Source: UBA1738 sp045658645 (GTDB lineage: Bacteria; Bacillota; Clostridia; UBA1381). From it: DNA of 17,055 nucleotides. The position numbers were made by a program, and so were the translations under genes. The DNA is taken from contig JAZOVJ010000033.1 in NCBI GenBank assembly GCA_045658645.1, positions 1 through 17,055 of the forward strand, written 5' to 3'. Below, piece by piece: positions 14,445 through 17,055 of the stretch. The stretch's first letter is position 1. Each line of letters opens with the position of its first letter. The notes beneath the pieces were generated by a model. The model had not been told where the DNA came from and made no database searches. It worked only from the letters and a program-made list of their open reading frames with translations.

Positions 14445-17040
14445 ACCAGTTATCACCCTCCGACATATCCACCAAAAGCGGTACTGAAAGCGATGCCGCA
14501 TTTTCCATTTCTTCTTTCAGTATCCTTGAAACCTGCTCTTTTTCTTCCAAAAGCGTTTCGATTATAAGTTCATCGTGTACCTGAAGTATCAGTTTTGATT
14601 TTAAACCCTCCGCTTTTAAGCGGTTATAGATTTTAACCATTGCAAGCTTTATGATGTCCGCCGCACTGCCCTGAATCGGTGTGTTCAGCGCCACTCGCTC
14701 GCCAAAAGAACGGGTGTTGAAGTTTGATGATGTGATTTCAGGGATATATCTTATTCTGTTCATCATCGTCTTGACATAGCCGTTGTCACGAGCAAACTTT
14801 TTGATATCGTCCATATATTTTTTGACGCCCGAATATTTCTCAAGGTAGCCTTCGATATACGCTTTTGCCTCTTTTACCGGAATTTTAAGGTCCTGAGAAA
14901 GCGAATATTCCCCAATTCCGTAAACAATACCAAAGTTACCCGCCTTTGCACCCGAGCGCTGTTCTTTTGTTACATCGCCAAGCGGAATTCCCAACACCTG
15001 CGATGCCGTCATAGCATGAATATCCTCGCCGTTTTTGAATGCATTTATCATAATTTCGTCTTGAGCAATATGGGCAAGAACCCGAAGCTCAATCTGTGAG
15101 TAGTCCGCATCTAAAAGCACGCACCCCGCCTTTGCCACAAACATTTTCCTTATGTGGCTTCCAAGCTCTGTTCGTGTCGGGATATTCTGCATATTCGGTT
15201 CGGTTGAAGAAATTCTGCCCGTTACGGTAACGGTCTGGTTGAAAACCGAATGAATACGCCCTGTTTCGGGGTTTATTACTGCCAAAAGTCCGTCACAGTA
15301 GGTGCTTTTCAGTTTGGCAAGTTTTCTGTATTCCAAAATCATCTCGATTATAGGGTGTTTGCCTGACAATTTCTCCAAAACTTCCGCATTGGTTGAATAG
15401 CCTGTTTTTGTTTTCTTTATGGCTTTTAATCCCAGTTTTTCAAACAGGATTACCCCCATCTGCTTTGTGGAGTTTATGTTGAATTCCTCACCTGCAAGGT
15501 GGTAGATTTGGCTTGTCAGCTCGTCAATTCTTGCAGAAAGCTCTGCAGAAAACGCCTCAAGCTCGCCTCTGTCAATAAGCATTCCTGCCTTTTGCATATC
15601 ACAAAGCACGCTCATAAGCGGAAGCTCCACATCATAGTAAAGCTGTTCCTGACCGTTTTCTTTCAGTTTCCGCTTTGTTATCTCGTAAATCGGCATAACC
15701 GCAAGAACCTTTTTAGCAAGGTCGGAGGTTTCTTCCTCAAACAAGGACACCTGCCCCTTTGCCTCGCCGAACTCAAAGCCCAAATATTCGTAGGCAAGTG
15801 CATTTAATGAAAAATCGTTTCGTGCAGGGTTCAGAAGATATGCGGCAATTGCACCGTCATATGCGATTCCGTTAATCTCGCAAACTGCCAGAGCGTCTTT
15901 TGCCAAAACGCAGTACTTTTTAACCTTTTCGTCCTTTAACAGTTCAAAAAGCTCGTCCTTTATTTCAGGGGTTACCTCAAAATAGCTCCCCACGTTATCA
16001 ACGCCGAAAGCACCACCTGTTATACTTTTTCCGTTTACCTCAAAAAGACAGGCACATTTGCCTTTTTTCCGAACTGCATCACAAAGTGCCGAAAATTCTG
16101 CTTTTGTTGCTATGTTTTCCTCTTTCGTTCCCGACAGGAAGTCGATTTCTTCCTTGGTTTCAGTCTTTTTTAAGCCAAGTCTTTTTATAACCTTGTTAAG
16201 TTCTAACTTTTTTAAAATATCGTAAAGCTCTGTTTTTTCAGTGAAATCAACCGGCTCGTTTTCGCTGAAATCAAACTCAATCGGCACAAATCTGTCGATT
16301 GTGGCAAGAGTTTTTGATAAGAACGCAGAATCCTTGTCGGTTTCAAGCTTCTTTAAGTTAGCAGGCGTAATGCCCCAGTTTTCAAGGTTTTCATATAAAT
16401 TTTCAATGCTTTTCGCCTTGCCGATTAAGGTCATTGCCGTCTTTTCGCCGATGCCTTTAACGCCCGGTATGTTGTCCGATGTATCGCCCATCAGTGCCTT
16501 TACGTCAATAAACTGCTCCGGTGTTACGCCGTAGCGGTCAAAAACCTCTTTTTCTGTGTAGGTATCGGTATCGGTGATGCCCTGCTTTGTCACGGTTAAA
16601 AGCACTTTTGTTTTTTGTGATGCAAGCTGTAAGTCGTCTTTGTCCCCTGTTGCTATTAAACACTCAACCTCCGCTTCCTCACAAAGCCTTGATACAGTAC
16701 CGATAATATCGTCCGCCTCATAGCCCTCAAGCTCAAGGATATTTATACCCATGGCACGCAAAACGTCCTTCGCAATCGGCATCTGCACACGAAGTCCGTC
16801 CGGCATAGGCTTTCTTTGCGCCTTGTATTCTGCATACATCTTGTGGCGAAAAGTTGGCGCCTTTAAGTCAAACGCCGCGCAGATATAGTCAGGGTTGTTT
16901 TCGTCAATGAGCTTCATCAAGGTCATTAAAAACCCGAAAATCGCATTGGTCGGCGTGCCGTCCGATGCCGACAAAAACCGGACACCGTAAAATGCGCGGT
17001 TTATTAAGCTGTTTGAGTCAATTATCAGTAATTTTTTCAT
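14431..17040 (-). CDS. polA: DNA polymerase I with a degenerate 3'-5' exonuclease domain
   Basis: The 869-residue repair and primer-removal polymerase has three parts. Residues 1 to about 290 form the 5'-3' nuclease, with Asp8, GYEADD (106-111), TGDKDD (131-136) and MGDTSDNIPGVKGIGEKTA (184-202). About 295-460 is the 3'-5' exonuclease fold, where the expected DxE is replaced by a LFEVNG stretch and no YxxxD motif is seen, so proofreading is probably lost, as in Bacillus. The rest is the polymerase. Motif A has Asp646 in DYSQIELR. Motif B has Arg695, Lys699, Phe703 and Tyr707, with the same spacing as E. coli 754-766. Motif C has HDE at 822-824 (catalytic Asp823). Phe703 at the ribose-contact site predicts discrimination against dideoxynucleotides. 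The start is the ATG at 17040, with only a weak AAGAAAG purine run upstream at the window edge. It overlaps coaE at the 3' end. Confidence 0.98.
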   Translation of the reverse strand: MKKLLIIDSNSLINRAFYGVRFLSASDGTPTNAIFGFLMTLMKLIDENNPDYICAAFDLKAPTFRHKMYAEYKAQRKPMPDGLRVQMPIAKDVLRAMGINILELEGYEADDIIGTVSRLCEEAEVECLIATGDKDDLQLASQKTKVLLTVTKQGITDTDTYTEKEVFDRYGVTPEQFIDVKALMGDTSDNIPGVKGIGEKTAMTLIGKAKSIENLYENLENWGITPANLKKLETDKDSAFLSKTLATIDRFVPIEFDFSENEPVDFTEKTELYDILKKLELNKVIKRLGLKKTETKEEIDFLSGTKEENIATKAEFSALCDAVRKKGKCACLFEVNGKSITGGAFGVDNVGSYFEVTPEIKDELFELLKDEKVKKYCVLAKDALAVCEINGIAYDGAIAAYLLNPARNDFSLNALAYEYLGFEFGEAKGQVSLFEEETSDLAKKVLAVMPIYEITKRKLKENGQEQLYYDVELPLMSVLCDMQKAGMLIDRGELEAFSAELSARIDELTSQIYHLAGEEFNINSTKQMGVILFEKLGLKAIKKTKTGYSTNAEVLEKLSGKHPIIEMILEYRKLAKLKSTYCDGLLAVINPETGRIHSVFNQTVTVTGRISSTEPNMQNIPTRTELGSHIRKMFVAKAGCVLLDADYSQIELRVLAHIAQDEIMINAFKNGEDIHAMTASQVLGIPLGDVTKEQRSGAKAGNFGIVYGIGEYSLSQDLKIPVKEAKAYIEGYLEKYSGVKKYMDDIKKFARDNGYVKTMMNRIRYIPEITSSNFNTRSFGERVALNTPIQGSAADIIKLAMVKIYNRLKAEGLKSKLILQVHDELIIETLLEEKEQVSRILKEEMENAASLSVPLLVDMSEGDNWYDAK
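14452..14461 (-). promoter_or_regulatory. Ribosome binding site of coaE inside polA
   Basis: GGAGGGTGAT, read on the minus strand, lies within the last codons of polA and 7 nt from the ATG at 14444. It is this site that decides the coaE start in favour of the short form. It also accounts for the last polA codons encoding SEGDN. Confidence 0.75.
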
Positions 17041-17055
17041 AATTTTTTCTTTCTT

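Overview
The window looks like a chromosomal segment of a low-GC Gram-positive anaerobe, most likely a member of the Clostridia. The reasons are: a beta' subunit without the trigger-loop insertion seen in proteobacteria, AT-rich intergenic DNA with near-consensus sigma-A promoters, strong AAGGAGG-type ribosome binding sites, a protein with two DnaD domains, a PolA with a degenerate proofreading domain, and compact genes divided by hairpin terminators. Ten of the eleven complete genes, and one partial gene at the left edge, lie on the minus strand. Only the DnaD-domain gene is on the plus strand. I saw no tRNA, rRNA, CRISPR array, transposase or phage gene.

On the minus strand, right to left: polA and coaE form an operon with a 14-nt overlap. 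Next come a cytidylate-kinase-like gene and uppP (undecaprenyl-diphosphatase), 1 nt apart, driven by a perfect consensus promoter just past coaE and ended by a hairpin terminator. Then a promoter drives two tandem single-pass membrane proteins of unknown function. Each carries three copies of a 38-40-residue repeat, and they appear to be paralogues. A terminator follows, then rnhA (RNase HI with an N-terminal hybrid-binding domain) with no promoter of its own that I can see. A bidirectional terminator separates rnhA from the convergent DnaD-domain gene.

That gene and rpoB are divergent. Their predicted promoters point at each other, so the two 5' leaders should overlap by about 50 nt. rpoB and rpoC form a two-gene operon, without rplJ or rplL directly upstream. 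RpoB ends in a strongly acidic tail. Between the rpoC stop and its likely terminator lies an elaborate multi-stem palindromic element of about 140 nt that no gene explains. It is the best candidate here for an undescribed RNA or mobile repeat.

The left end holds the start of a surface-glycan operon: a PglE-like aminotransferase for UDP-4-keto sugars, then a PglC-like phosphoglycosyltransferase cut by the window edge. It has its own promoter and a perfect inverted repeat in the leader.

Most of the window is housekeeping: transcription, DNA repair and replication, CoA synthesis, lipid-carrier recycling. The less ordinary parts are the structured element after rpoC, the face-to-face promoters at rpoB, and the repeat-bearing membrane protein pair.
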